Origin: Jatrophihabitans sp. GAS493
GTDB taxonomy: Bacteria > Actinomycetota > Actinomycetes > Mycobacteriales > Jatrophihabitantaceae
Length of the DNA stretch: 64,000 bases
Direction of reading: 5' to 3'
NCBI RefSeq assembly: GCF_900230215.1
Contig: NZ_LT907982.1
Span: 4,015,568-4,079,567, forward strand
This document shows, one piece after another, positions 8,997-16,517 of the stretch. Both the position numbers and the translations under genes were made by a program. A model generated the notes under the pieces. The model was not told the origin of the DNA and searched no databases. It worked only from the letters and a program-made list of their open reading frames with translations. Numbering within the stretch: position 1 is the first letter of the stretch; each line of letters begins with the position of its first letter.

Positions 8997-9013
8997 TCGC
9001 CCGCAGCTGATCG
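8989..9013. repeat. Stop-spanning tandem duplication
   Basis: GCAGCTGATCG occurs at 8989-8999 and again at 9003-9013, a 14-bp period. The first copy contains the TGA stop of the membrane protein gene (8994-8996). Confidence 0.75.
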
Positions 9014-9020
9014 TCAGGAG

Positions 9021-9875
9021 TCAGGGCGTCGGCGACGGAGTCGGCAGTGGAGTAGGCGTCGGTTCGCTCGGGGGCGGGAGTGGCGTCAGGACCGGGCAGC
9101 CGTCGAGTTGCACGGAGGTCGACGGAAGCGGGCAGCCGGTCGATCCCCACAGTTGCGCGACGCTCTGCCACGTCACGGTCTGGGGGTGTGCGACGCTCAC
9201 GGTGACGCTGTGCGGGATCTGGTTGCAGACCGGCGCCGCCCGCGTGGTGCAGGGCAATTCGGAGGTGAAGACGAGGCCGGCCGTGAAGTAGCCCTGGGCC
9301 GGGAAGTCCCGGTGGATCGGGGCCGGCCGGGTCGGTTTGAAGTTGAGGTCCACCTGGCAGGTGGTGATACCCGTGGTGTCGTCGTTGGCGCTCGCGCCGA
9401 CGGTGGTGCCGGTGCAGTGATCGTCGACGATGTGGAACGGGCTCCCCGCCGGGCTCACCTTCACGCTGACGACCTTGGCCGAGTGAACGGTGGAGGAGTG
9501 CAGGTACATCGGTGCGCCCTGAGTCGGGCCGGTGTGGCCGACCGGGACGTAGCCGGTGGCGGTGGAGCGGCCCACGTAGCCCCAGTTGTTCCAGACGCCA
9601 CTGTCATTGCTGCCGAGCGACGGGCCGCCCACGTGGATCGCGGACTTACCGCCGTTTCCATTGCTGCGTGATGGGCTCGGCTGGGACGTGCCCTCGGTGG
9701 CCGGTGCCGAGTGGGACTCGACGCCCACGCTGGAGAGCAGTGTCGCCGAGGCCGACGGCTGTGGGTTGGCGGCCGACGGCGTCTTCCCGCCGCAGCCAGT
9801 GAGCAGGAGCGCAGGCAGCAGCGCGGACATCAGCGCGCAGGCCAGCCCCGTCCCCGGCCCGGTTGAACGCCTCAT
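9021..9875 (-). CDS. Predicted lipoprotein, unknown function
   Basis: 284 residues. Positions 1-30 form a lipoprotein signal: MRRS, a hydrophobic run, and lipobox LLTGC with Cys28. A Ser/Pro/Asn-rich linker follows (about 30-95). The middle is beta-rich and has several Cys, suggesting disulfides outside the cell. The last 25 residues are a Pro-Thr-rich tail that may cross the wall. ATG 9875 is chosen over the adjacent ATG 9878 because GAGGAG then has proper spacing. Family not recognised. It stands between the membrane protein gene (convergent) and the PhzF-like gene. Confidence 0.75.
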   Translation of the reverse strand: MRRSTGPGTGLACALMSALLPALLLTGCGGKTPSAANPQPSASATLLSSVGVESHSAPATEGTSQPSPSRSNGNGGKSAIHVGGPSLGSNDSGVWNNWGYVGRSTATGYVPVGHTGPTQGAPMYLHSSTVHSAKVVSVKVSPAGSPFHIVDDHCTGTTVGASANDDTTGITTCQVDLNFKPTRPAPIHRDFPAQGYFTAGLVFTSELPCTTRAAPVCNQIPHSVTVSVAHPQTVTWQSVAQLWGSTGCPLPSTSVQLDGCPVLTPLPPPSEPTPTPLPTPSPTP

Positions 9876-9940
9876 CATCACTCCTCGCCGACCAGCCCCA
9901 CCCGACTCTCCGGAGGCCCTTCCCGGGGCCTTCCCTTCCG

Positions 9941-9970
9941 GGTGCCGCTCCCTTTGGTGCCGCTCCCTTT
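9941..9970. repeat. 15-bp perfect tandem duplication
   Basis: GGTGCCGCTCCCTTT occurs twice head to tail (9941-9955, 9956-9970) in the region upstream of the lipoprotein gene. Looser copies of a similar sequence precede it from about 9916. Confidence 0.85.
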
Positions 9971-10061
9971 GAGTGAGGTGGTATCTCCCAGTCTGATACC
10001 GCACCGGCATCCAACGGAATGCCGCGGCCGCATCCGCCGCCGGTTTGTGACTAGCCGTCGA

Positions 10062-10928
10062 TCAGCTGAGTTCGACGGCGCTACCGCTCACCACGATCCC
10101 GCTCTTCTCGTCTGCGTCGATACCTACCGTGATCAGGCTTGGCCTCCCCATATCCACTCCCTGGTGGACGGTGATGGTCGCCGGCAACTCGACCAGCCGC
10201 ATCGCCCGCAGCCACCCGCCGAGCGCCGCGGCGGCGGCACCGGTTGCCGGGTCTTCGACGATTCCGCCGGGTGGAAACGGGTTTCGAGCGTGGAAGACGT
10301 GCGCCGACTCCCGCCAGATGAGGTCGACGGTCGTCCATCGGCGAAGCGCCATCAACTCTGACAGCCGATCGAAGTCGTAGTCGAGGTCGGCCAGCCGAGC
10401 CCGGGTCGAGGTGGCGAGAATGGGATGCCAGGCACCGGCGTAACCCACACCTGGCGGCAAGCTCGGATCGAGGTCCGCCGCGCTCCAACCGAGTGCCGCC
10501 AGCAGTTCGCTCAGATCCTCGTCAGCCAGCGTCTTCGTCGCGGGGGTGACACTGGTGAGGCTCGCCGCGATCAGCCCACCGTCGTCGGCGGTCGTCGCGG
10601 TGGTGGCGGTGGTGACCGGCACCGGGCCTACTTGAGTGTCGAGGCGCAGCGTCCCGGTGCCGGCGCGTTCGGCGTACGCGACCGCCGCCGCGATGGTGGC
10701 GTGACCGCAGAACGGAACCTCGGCCAGCGGCGCGAAATACCGGACGGTGAAGCTGCGCTCCCCGTGCGGCACCAGGAACGCGGTCTCGGAGTAACCGAGG
10801 TCGGCCGCGATCTGTTGCATCTGACTCTCGGCGAGCCCGGTTGCGTCCAGTACGACGCCGGCCGGATTCCCGCCGTTGACGTCGGTCGTGAACGCCGAGT
10901 AACGCAGCACATCACCGTTGCCTGTCAT
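10062..10928 (-). CDS. PhzF-family isomerase
   Basis: Member of the PhzF/diaminopimelate-epimerase-fold family (288 residues). Each half of the fold is marked: catalytic Glu48 in GYSETAFL, PFCGHATIAAA in the N-terminal half and EDPATGAAAAALGG in the C-terminal half. These residues carry proton transfer in characterised PhzF proteins. No other phenazine gene is near, so the substrate is unknown; most PhzF-like genes are not in phenazine clusters. ATG 10928 has GGAG three bases upstream and is preferred to the GTG nine bases earlier. Divergent from the TSUP gene. Confidence 0.9.
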   Translation of the reverse strand: MTGNGDVLRYSAFTTDVNGGNPAGVVLDATGLAESQMQQIAADLGYSETAFLVPHGERSFTVRYFAPLAEVPFCGHATIAAAVAYAERAGTGTLRLDTQVGPVPVTTATTATTADDGGLIAASLTSVTPATKTLADEDLSELLAALGWSAADLDPSLPPGVGYAGAWHPILATSTRARLADLDYDFDRLSELMALRRWTTVDLIWRESAHVFHARNPFPPGGIVEDPATGAAAAALGGWLRAMRLVELPATITVHQGVDMGRPSLITVGIDADEKSGIVVSGSAVELS

Positions 10929-10963
10929 GGACTCCACCGTAGCGGCGAGGCAATGACCACCCA

Positions 10964-11031
10964 GAGCAGACTGGGCGCATGAGCAGTCTGGGCGTATGAG
11001 CAGACTGGACGCATGAGCAGACTGGACGCAT
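10964..11031. repeat. 17-bp tandem repeat, 4 copies
   Basis: Unit GAGCAGACTGGRCGCAT at 10964-10980, 10981-10997 (two changes), 10998-11014 and 11015-11031; the last two are identical. It fills most of the divergent gap between the PhzF-like and TSUP genes, so it must overlap their promoters or leaders. Confidence 0.93.
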
Positions 11032-11055
11032 GAGCATGTCCCGGCTGGCCCGATC

Positions 11056-11802
11056 TTGACCGCGACCGAGTTCGTGCTGCTCGTTCTCGCCGGTGTCGGT
11101 GCCGGGCTGGCCGCGAGCGTCGCCGGCCTCGCGTCGCTGGTGAGCTACCCGGCGCTGCTCGCCGTAGGTCTGACTCCGGTCGCGGCGAACGTCACCAACA
11201 CGGTCGCGATGACCCTGAACACGGTCGGATCGGTCTCCGGCTCCTACCCTGAGCTGTCGGGGCAACGCGGACGGGTGGTGCGTCTGGTCAGTGCCGCGCT
11301 CGTCGGCGGCATCATTGGCGGCGCGTTGGTGCTACTCACCCCAGCCGACGCCTTCGAGAAGGTGGTCCCCTGGCTCATAGCGTTGGCCTCAGTCTCCATG
11401 TTCGTGCCTCGACGCCGAGCCGTTCCCAGCGTCCGTCACGAGCACCCCATCGAACTCACCGTGGGCGTGGGACTGATCGGAATCTACGGAGGTTACTTCG
11501 GCGCGGCCTCCGGGGTGCTGATGCTGGCGCTGCTGCTGCGCCTTACCGACGACTCGATGCCCCGCAGCAACGCCCTGAAGAACGTCGCCCTGGGGGTCGC
11601 GAACGCGGTCGCCGCGGTCGGCTTCGCACTCTTCGGACCGGTGAATTGGGCGGTTGCCCTCCCGCTGGCGATCGGTTTCGGTATCGGTGGCCGACTCGGC
11701 CCGATCATCGCCCGGTCGGCACCCGAGACGCCACTGCGAATCGTGATCGCACTCCTCGGCCTTGGGCTGGCCCTCGATCTGGGGATACAGGCCTACGGTT
11801 GA
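11056..11802 (+). CDS. TSUP (TauE/SafE) family permease
   Basis: 248-residue membrane protein of the TSUP family, whose members export sulfite or organosulfonates or move related anions. About eight hydrophobic segments are arranged in two similar halves. Each half begins with a Gly-rich segment: GVGAGLAASVAGLASLVSYP and later GLIGIYGGYFGAASGVLM. The two halves are joined by a short charged loop (MFVPRRRAVPSVRHEHP). The only in-frame start is TTG 11056, without a clear ribosome site; the frame is closed upstream by TGA at 11014 inside the tandem repeat. Substrate cannot be told. Confidence 0.85.
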   Translation: MTATEFVLLVLAGVGAGLAASVAGLASLVSYPALLAVGLTPVAANVTNTVAMTLNTVGSVSGSYPELSGQRGRVVRLVSAALVGGIIGGALVLLTPADAFEKVVPWLIALASVSMFVPRRRAVPSVRHEHPIELTVGVGLIGIYGGYFGAASGVLMLALLLRLTDDSMPRSNALKNVALGVANAVAAVGFALFGPVNWAVALPLAIGFGIGGRLGPIIARSAPETPLRIVIALLGLGLALDLGIQAYG

Positions 11803-11844
11803 GGCATTGACCATCGCTTGCTAGCTCTCACTGGAGGAGCACCC

Positions 11845-12615
11845 ATGCGCGACTATCCGCAGATGATCGCAGTGAACAACTTGATCGAGCCGGTGCCGCG
11901 GCGGATCCGGGCCACTCTCGGCGGACAGGTCGTGCTGGACACCGTCGCCGCTCGGTATGTCTGGGAGTGGCCGTATTTTCCGCAGTATTACGTCCCGCTC
12001 GGGGATGTGAACTCCGACCTACTGGTCGATGAGGCGCACTCCTCCAAGCTCAGCCGCGGGACGGCTCGCAGATTCGGCCTGCAGGTCGGCGACCTCTCCC
12101 GCCCGTCGGCGCTGCGCGTCTTCAGCGGCGACGTGATCGATGAGCTCGACGGCCTCGCCCGCTTCGAGTGGGAGGCCCTGGACGCCTGGTTCGAGGAGGA
12201 TGAGCAGATCTACGTCCATCCCCGCAACCCCTACGTGCGAGTGGATGCGCTTCGCTCCAACCGCAGCGTCCGGGTCGAACTGGAAGGCGTGCTGCTGGCC
12301 GAGTCGAACTCACCGGTGATGGTGTTCGAGACAGGGCTGCCGACGCGCTACTACCTCGATCGGACGGCCGTGCGCTTCGATCATCTGGAGGCGACCTCGA
12401 CCGTGAGCGAGTGCCCTTACAAGGGAACAACCAGCGGCTACTGGTCGGCGCGCATCGGTGACGTCGTGCATGACGATCTCGCCTGGACGTACGCCTTCCC
12501 GACCCGGCAGTTGCTGCCGATCAGCGGGATGATCGCCTTCTACAACGAGAAGGTCGACACCTTCCTCGACGGGGTGCTTCTCGAACGTCCGGAGACGCAC
12601 TTCGTCAAGCATTGA
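11845..12615 (+). CDS. DUF427 double-domain protein
   Basis: 256 residues containing two DUF427 units in tandem: about residues 12-100 (VRATLGG-like strand, YVWEWPYFPQYYVP) and 135-235 (VELEGVLLAES, LPTRYYLDR). DUF427 proteins are small beta-barrel-like proteins of unknown function, common in actinobacteria and fungi. Start ATG 11845 is fixed by GGAGGAG at 11833-11839; a longer frame from 11818 has none. It follows the TSUP gene by 42 bp and may share its transcript. Confidence 0.88.
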   Translation: MRDYPQMIAVNNLIEPVPRRIRATLGGQVVLDTVAARYVWEWPYFPQYYVPLGDVNSDLLVDEAHSSKLSRGTARRFGLQVGDLSRPSALRVFSGDVIDELDGLARFEWEALDAWFEEDEQIYVHPRNPYVRVDALRSNRSVRVELEGVLLAESNSPVMVFETGLPTRYYLDRTAVRFDHLEATSTVSECPYKGTTSGYWSARIGDVVHDDLAWTYAFPTRQLLPISGMIAFYNEKVDTFLDGVLLERPETHFVKH

Positions 12616-12646
12616 CCAGCTGGGGTTTGTGCGGTGCCGCGAAGCA

Positions 12647-13408
12647 CTACGGGCGGCTGGCGGTCACCTTCAGCGTGACGCCGTTCTCGGCCAGGATCGA
12701 GTCGGTGTAGCGGCGTGTGTTGATCCAGGTGACCAGCGCGAGCACCAGATTGCCGCCGACGACGACTGCCGTCTCCCAGTGTGCCGGTACGTGGGTGGCG
12801 CGATTCGGGTCCGGCACCTTGGCCCAGATGATCTGGCGGTTGTAGACGGCTAGGAAGGTCAGCACGTAGATCGTTGTTATGACGCCCCAGTTGAGAGCCT
12901 GACCCCAGGGCCGAGCGGCCCGCTTCTCCGGTGTGTTGTAGAGCTTCTGCAGGGCTCGCCGCGGTCCGACGTCCAGGTAGCGGTAGGCGACCAGCCACCA
13001 CAGCAGGATGTAGTAGTGGAACCAGTTGATCGCCATCGCGGCGACCACCACATGCACGGTGTACTCGAAGAAGTTGCGGAAGGTCACCCAGCGACCGATG
13101 AACCACCCGAAGGACTGGGGATTGCGGTTGAGGTACGCCGCGATCGGCAGTGCCGATATGAAGAGGGCGATCCGCCCACCCCAGTACCAGAGCGGACTCT
13201 TGTGGGCGAGCGCCCACGGGCCGACGATGAAGAGATCGCCGGTGACCACCACGATGTGCAGGGTGAACATCCGGATGGCGATCTGGTTCGAGAAGAGCGG
13301 GTTCAGCAACTGGGTCGGTCGCCGATGGGCTTGATAGATCTGCCGGACGCCGACACTGAAGCCCCAGGCCAGCAGCGCGGTGTAGACGATGGTCGCGAGA
13401 ACGCTCAT
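12647..13408 (-). CDS. Polytopic membrane protein of dioxygenase operon
   Basis: 253 residues with about seven hydrophobic segments and many His, Trp and Tyr residues near their ends, for example WFHYYILLWWLVAYRY. No family is assigned. It is the last gene of a three-gene minus-strand operon after the alpha-dioxygenase-like peroxidase and the SnoaL-like gene, starting 7 bp after the latter's stop. The context suggests a role in oxidised-lipid handling or a membrane redox step, but that is only inference. Haem binding by its His residues is possible but not shown. Confidence 0.75.
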   Translation of the reverse strand: MSVLATIVYTALLAWGFSVGVRQIYQAHRRPTQLLNPLFSNQIAIRMFTLHIVVVTGDLFIVGPWALAHKSPLWYWGGRIALFISALPIAAYLNRNPQSFGWFIGRWVTFRNFFEYTVHVVVAAMAINWFHYYILLWWLVAYRYLDVGPRRALQKLYNTPEKRAARPWGQALNWGVITTIYVLTFLAVYNRQIIWAKVPDPNRATHVPAHWETAVVVGGNLVLALVTWINTRRYTDSILAENGVTLKVTASRP

Positions 13409-13415
13409 CGGCTTA

Positions 13416-13928
13416 CTACTTCTTCGAGGAGTGCGTCAGCTTGTGCAGCAGGGCCTTGATGAGCACCAGCGGATGGGTGATCACCAGATTGAACTTCCCG
13501 CGAAAGGAGTTCAGATCGTCGGCGACACCGAGTTGGCGCAGCGGGGAACTCAGGTCGAAATACACCTTCTCGTTGACCATCGAGTCGCCTTCGAACTCGA
13601 AGATGAGGCACATGGCGAAGTCCACCCTGCGACCAGTGGCGGGCAGGCCGCGCCAGTTGCCCAGATGAGTGCCGGTGAATCTCCCTTCGACGAGCACAGC
13701 GTCGGTCGTCGGCGAGACTCGGGTCGGGATGAACGCAAAGTCCGGGAATGCACCGTGGTTCTGGCCGAGGAAGTCCTGCACTCGCGCGGCACCGTCGTAG
13801 AGTTCGCCGTCGGCGACGATCTCGTACTTGGCGTGGCCGAAGACGCCGGTGCAGCCGGGGAAGTCGTAGGCGTTCTCCAGGCGCATGTGCTCGTTGACGA
13901 TCGCCACCCGTGGGTCGACGGCGGTCAT
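13416..13928 (-). CDS. SnoaL/NTF2-like protein
   Basis: 170 residues with the cone-shaped NTF2-like pattern: an N-terminal helix (VAIVNEHMRLENAYDFPGC), conserved YDGAARVQDFLGQNHGAFPDF, and strands ending in FEFEGDSMVNEKVYFD. Proteins of this type act as cyclases, isomerases or binding proteins for small hydrophobic ligands. The ATG at 13928 overlaps the peroxidase stop (ATGA), so translation is coupled. It could therefore bind or convert the product of the fatty-acid dioxygenase; this is inferred from position only. Confidence 0.82.
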   Translation of the reverse strand: MTAVDPRVAIVNEHMRLENAYDFPGCTGVFGHAKYEIVADGELYDGAARVQDFLGQNHGAFPDFAFIPTRVSPTTDAVLVEGRFTGTHLGNWRGLPATGRRVDFAMCLIFEFEGDSMVNEKVYFDLSSPLRQLGVADDLNSFRGKFNLVITHPLVLIKALLHKLTHSSKK

Positions 13929-15772
13929 TGCTCCGCACCCCGCCGGCTCCAGAGCGCGAAGGCGTTGGGTAGATCCTGCAGGGTCGGGACGAGCTCCGGA
14001 CATTGTCGGCGCAGCACGTCGAGCATGGTGTTCTGTTTTATCCACTCCATTCCCTCGGACGTATAGACCTCGTCGGTGAAGTGCGTGGTGAAGAAGCGAT
14101 CACTGTTCAGCCGTCGGGAGGCCATCAGGATGAAGATGCGGAACGCCGTGTCGCTGAAGGCGAATCCCTCCGGCCGGTCCTCAGCGAACATCCCGGAGAT
14201 CAGGTCGACGCTGCTCAGGTCACCGCCGTAGACGTCGCTGAGTTCGGCGGCCCACTCCTTGTTGCTGGTGATGTCGTCGAAGCTCTCCGGGACCGGAAGG
14301 TGCAGCAGCCGCCGGAATTCGCTGTAGCGGGGTACGCCCAACTCCCGGCTGCGCAGGATGTCGACCGCGGCTAGGTCCATGAGCTCTCCGTTGTCCGGTC
14401 GTTTGAAGGTCTGCAGGTATTTGGGGAAGTTGTGCAGCGTGACCAGACCCGGATTCATGGTGCCGAAGGTGTACATGAGGTCGGTGAGGGCGTTGTCGCG
14501 CAGCACGTCCGCGCCGGCTGGTCCGCTCAGCTCATCGAACTCCTTGGGACCGATGGTGGCGGCATCGTCGGTGGCCGATCGGAAGTCGAAGTGATCCGGA
14601 ATCAGCGGATGCATGCGGTAGACGGCAACGAACTCCTCGGTGAGAGCAAAAGGCACGCCATAGTCCGCCGTCTGGGAGCCGGGGATCCCCGAGATCGCCT
14701 CGTCTTTGCTGAGTCGTCCGAAGACGTCATGCAGCCTCTTACCCTCCAATCCCCACCAGTTGGCGTGCAGCGCAGTGACCGCGGTCGGGTGCGCGGTGAC
14801 CGCGGGCGTCCACTCGACGGTGTGGATCTTGGCGAGCAGGGCGGCATTGATGAGACGAGCGCGCTGGAAGGTCGTCTCGTCGTCCCACTCTGGGTACGCC
14901 TCACTCAACATCTCGCAGATGCTGTTGTGTTCGTGGACGAAGAGCGTCTGCAGCATCCCTAGGCCGAGCCAGAAGCCGGGCGAGAGTGTCGGGTTCTTGG
15001 TGGGGTCGTCCGGTATCGGTGGGAGGCCGTTGACCAGCTTCAATTTGCCTCCCTCGTGACTGCGGAGGAACTCCTGCTCGGCGAGGCTGTTGCCGTAGAT
15101 CTGCGATCCGTCCCACCAGTGGGTGAGGATGTTGACGTGGGTCGGCGGCTGGTCTGAGTCAGGCGGCATGGTCGTGTCGACCGGGGTCCGCATGACCTGT
15201 ACCGGCGGGGTCGGCCAATCGTCGCCGGCGACGGCCGGGAGCACCCACGGGTTGTCCTTCGGACTGGTGCCGTGCCGGAACCAGTCGTGGATCATGAACT
15301 GCAGCCACGCCGCGATCAGCGCGTTGCCGCCCGCGGCCGGGATGAGGTCGCCGCGGGTCATCAGCCGGCGACTCACCTCGCGGGGGTTGGGCTCAAGGAT
15401 CCGGTCGGTAGTGGGCCAGGTGTCAGCGATCGGCACGTTACGCCCGAATCGGGTGCCGGCCATACCCATCTCGGGATGTTCGAGATCGTTCCAGCTGCCG
15501 TCGAAGGTGCGCTGGGTTCGGAACGCCTCGTCGAATGGCGGTGGCTCAACCGGATTGACCGCCGGCATACGGGAGGTGTCGTAGAGGTTCTTCTCCCTGA
15601 GAATATTGCGGATTCCGATCAGGTCGAGCAGTCCTAGAGCCTTGGGAAGCTTGTACCATCCGACCTTCCGGTCAACCGCCTCCGCTGCGCTGTCGTAGGC
15701 ACGGGTGAAAAAACCTGGCTTCTCCGGCCGATCCGATGTGCTCTCGCCAGTGGTCTCTTCGGTGTCACTCAT
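13925..15772 (-). CDS. Alpha-dioxygenase-like haem peroxidase
   Basis: 615-residue member of the animal haem peroxidase superfamily, closest in motifs to fatty-acid alpha-dioxygenases and cyclooxygenases. The distal haem segment QFMIHDWFRHG has His162. The radical tyrosine and proximal haem ligand are in YRMHPLIPD, Tyr385 and His388, with the Y-x-x-H spacing of cyclooxygenases. FVHEHNSICEML and WDGSQIYG are other family blocks. It probably oxygenates fatty acids. There is no signal peptide. ATG 15772 has GGAG five bases upstream; the GTG 18 bp earlier is less likely. First gene of an operon with a SnoaL-like and a membrane protein. Confidence 0.9.
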   Translation of the reverse strand: MSDTEETTGESTSDRPEKPGFFTRAYDSAAEAVDRKVGWYKLPKALGLLDLIGIRNILREKNLYDTSRMPAVNPVEPPPFDEAFRTQRTFDGSWNDLEHPEMGMAGTRFGRNVPIADTWPTTDRILEPNPREVSRRLMTRGDLIPAAGGNALIAAWLQFMIHDWFRHGTSPKDNPWVLPAVAGDDWPTPPVQVMRTPVDTTMPPDSDQPPTHVNILTHWWDGSQIYGNSLAEQEFLRSHEGGKLKLVNGLPPIPDDPTKNPTLSPGFWLGLGMLQTLFVHEHNSICEMLSEAYPEWDDETTFQRARLINAALLAKIHTVEWTPAVTAHPTAVTALHANWWGLEGKRLHDVFGRLSKDEAISGIPGSQTADYGVPFALTEEFVAVYRMHPLIPDHFDFRSATDDAATIGPKEFDELSGPAGADVLRDNALTDLMYTFGTMNPGLVTLHNFPKYLQTFKRPDNGELMDLAAVDILRSRELGVPRYSEFRRLLHLPVPESFDDITSNKEWAAELSDVYGGDLSSVDLISGMFAEDRPEGFAFSDTAFRIFILMASRRLNSDRFFTTHFTDEVYTSEGMEWIKQNTMLDVLRRQCPELVPTLQDLPNAFALWSRRGAEQ

Positions 15773-15962
15773 GACCGCTCCATTCCGCACTCACGGATAG
15801 ACCTGCACTTGGGATCACTCGTCCGCATCGACGCACCGAGCCGGCGCAGCGAGGTCAGTTGGGACTCGAAGTGAGCTCGGTCACACGCAGTATCTCTCTG
15901 TGCGCTCGTCTCGTCTACGGTCAGCGGCTCCGCGACGTACCCGCGTGACAGTGCCGGCCGAG
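15773..15962. promoter_or_regulatory. Upstream region of dioxygenase operon
   Basis: 190 bp between the GNAT stop and the peroxidase start, both on the minus strand. It should hold the operon promoter and perhaps a GNAT terminator; I see no clear stem-loop or conserved boxes. Confidence 0.35.
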
Positions 15963-16517
15963 TCAAGTGAGCTCGTCGGCGAGCAGATCCATCAGCAGCG
16001 AGTCGTGCCAGCTGCCGTCGCTGTCACGTTCGTTGCGTCGCAGGATCCCGACCGGGCGGAACCCGACCTTCGAGTAGCAGCGGATCGCCGCCAGGTTGGC
16101 GACGGCCGGGTCGATCTCCAATCGGTGATGGCCATGCTCGCCGATGATGTGCCGGGCCAGCGTGCGTACGGCATCAGCGCCCAACCCCTGGCCGTGCAAC
16201 GTCGGGTCGAGGTAGATGTCGATCGAGGCATGCCGGTAGTCCGGCTCGGTCTCAGCCGACCACTGGATCCAGCCGGCGACCGCTCTCCCAACGTCGATGA
16301 CGAACGGCGTTGAATCGGGCTCGTCGCGATCATCCTGAACGGCGGTGACCATGTCTTCGCCGCCCCGCCAGCGCGCACGGACCTCTGGTGTCCGTCGGAT
16401 CGCAGCCAGCGCCGGAACGTCAGCCGCGGTCACCGGCCGCAGACAGACTCGCTCGCCGCGCAGGATAGGGCTGCTCGCCCCCTCACTAGTGGTCACGATC
16501 CTCTCTCTGTGATTCAT
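15963..16517 (-). CDS. GNAT acetyltransferase, AAC(6')/RimJ-like
   Basis: 184 residues. It has the GNAT acetyl-CoA loop HGQGLGADAVR at about 112-122 and a C-terminal block (RLEIDPAVANLAAIRCYSKVGFRPVGILR) of the type seen in aminoglycoside 6'-acetyltransferases and RimJ/RimL enzymes. Thus it acetylates an amine, possibly an aminoglycoside, but resistance cannot be claimed from sequence alone. Its ATG overlaps the HNH stop (ATGA). An in-frame GTG at 16496 with AGAGAGG just upstream is an alternative start. Confidence 0.85.
   Translation of the reverse strand: MNHRERIVTTSEGASSPILRGERVCLRPVTAADVPALAAIRRTPEVRARWRGGEDMVTAVQDDRDEPDSTPFVIDVGRAVAGWIQWSAETEPDYRHASIDIYLDPTLHGQGLGADAVRTLARHIIGEHGHHRLEIDPAVANLAAIRCYSKVGFRPVGILRRNERDSDGSWHDSLLMDLLADELT

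Noticed and set aside
10964-11031. CRISPR array
   Set aside because: Units are contiguous 17-mers with no unique spacers, and no cas genes are present. The same holds for the arrays at 18361, 26999, 38022 and 55881.
10062-15772. Phenazine or other biosynthetic cluster around PhzF
   Set aside because: No other phz genes, no PKS/NRPS, and neighbours are unrelated transport and DUF genes on mixed strands.
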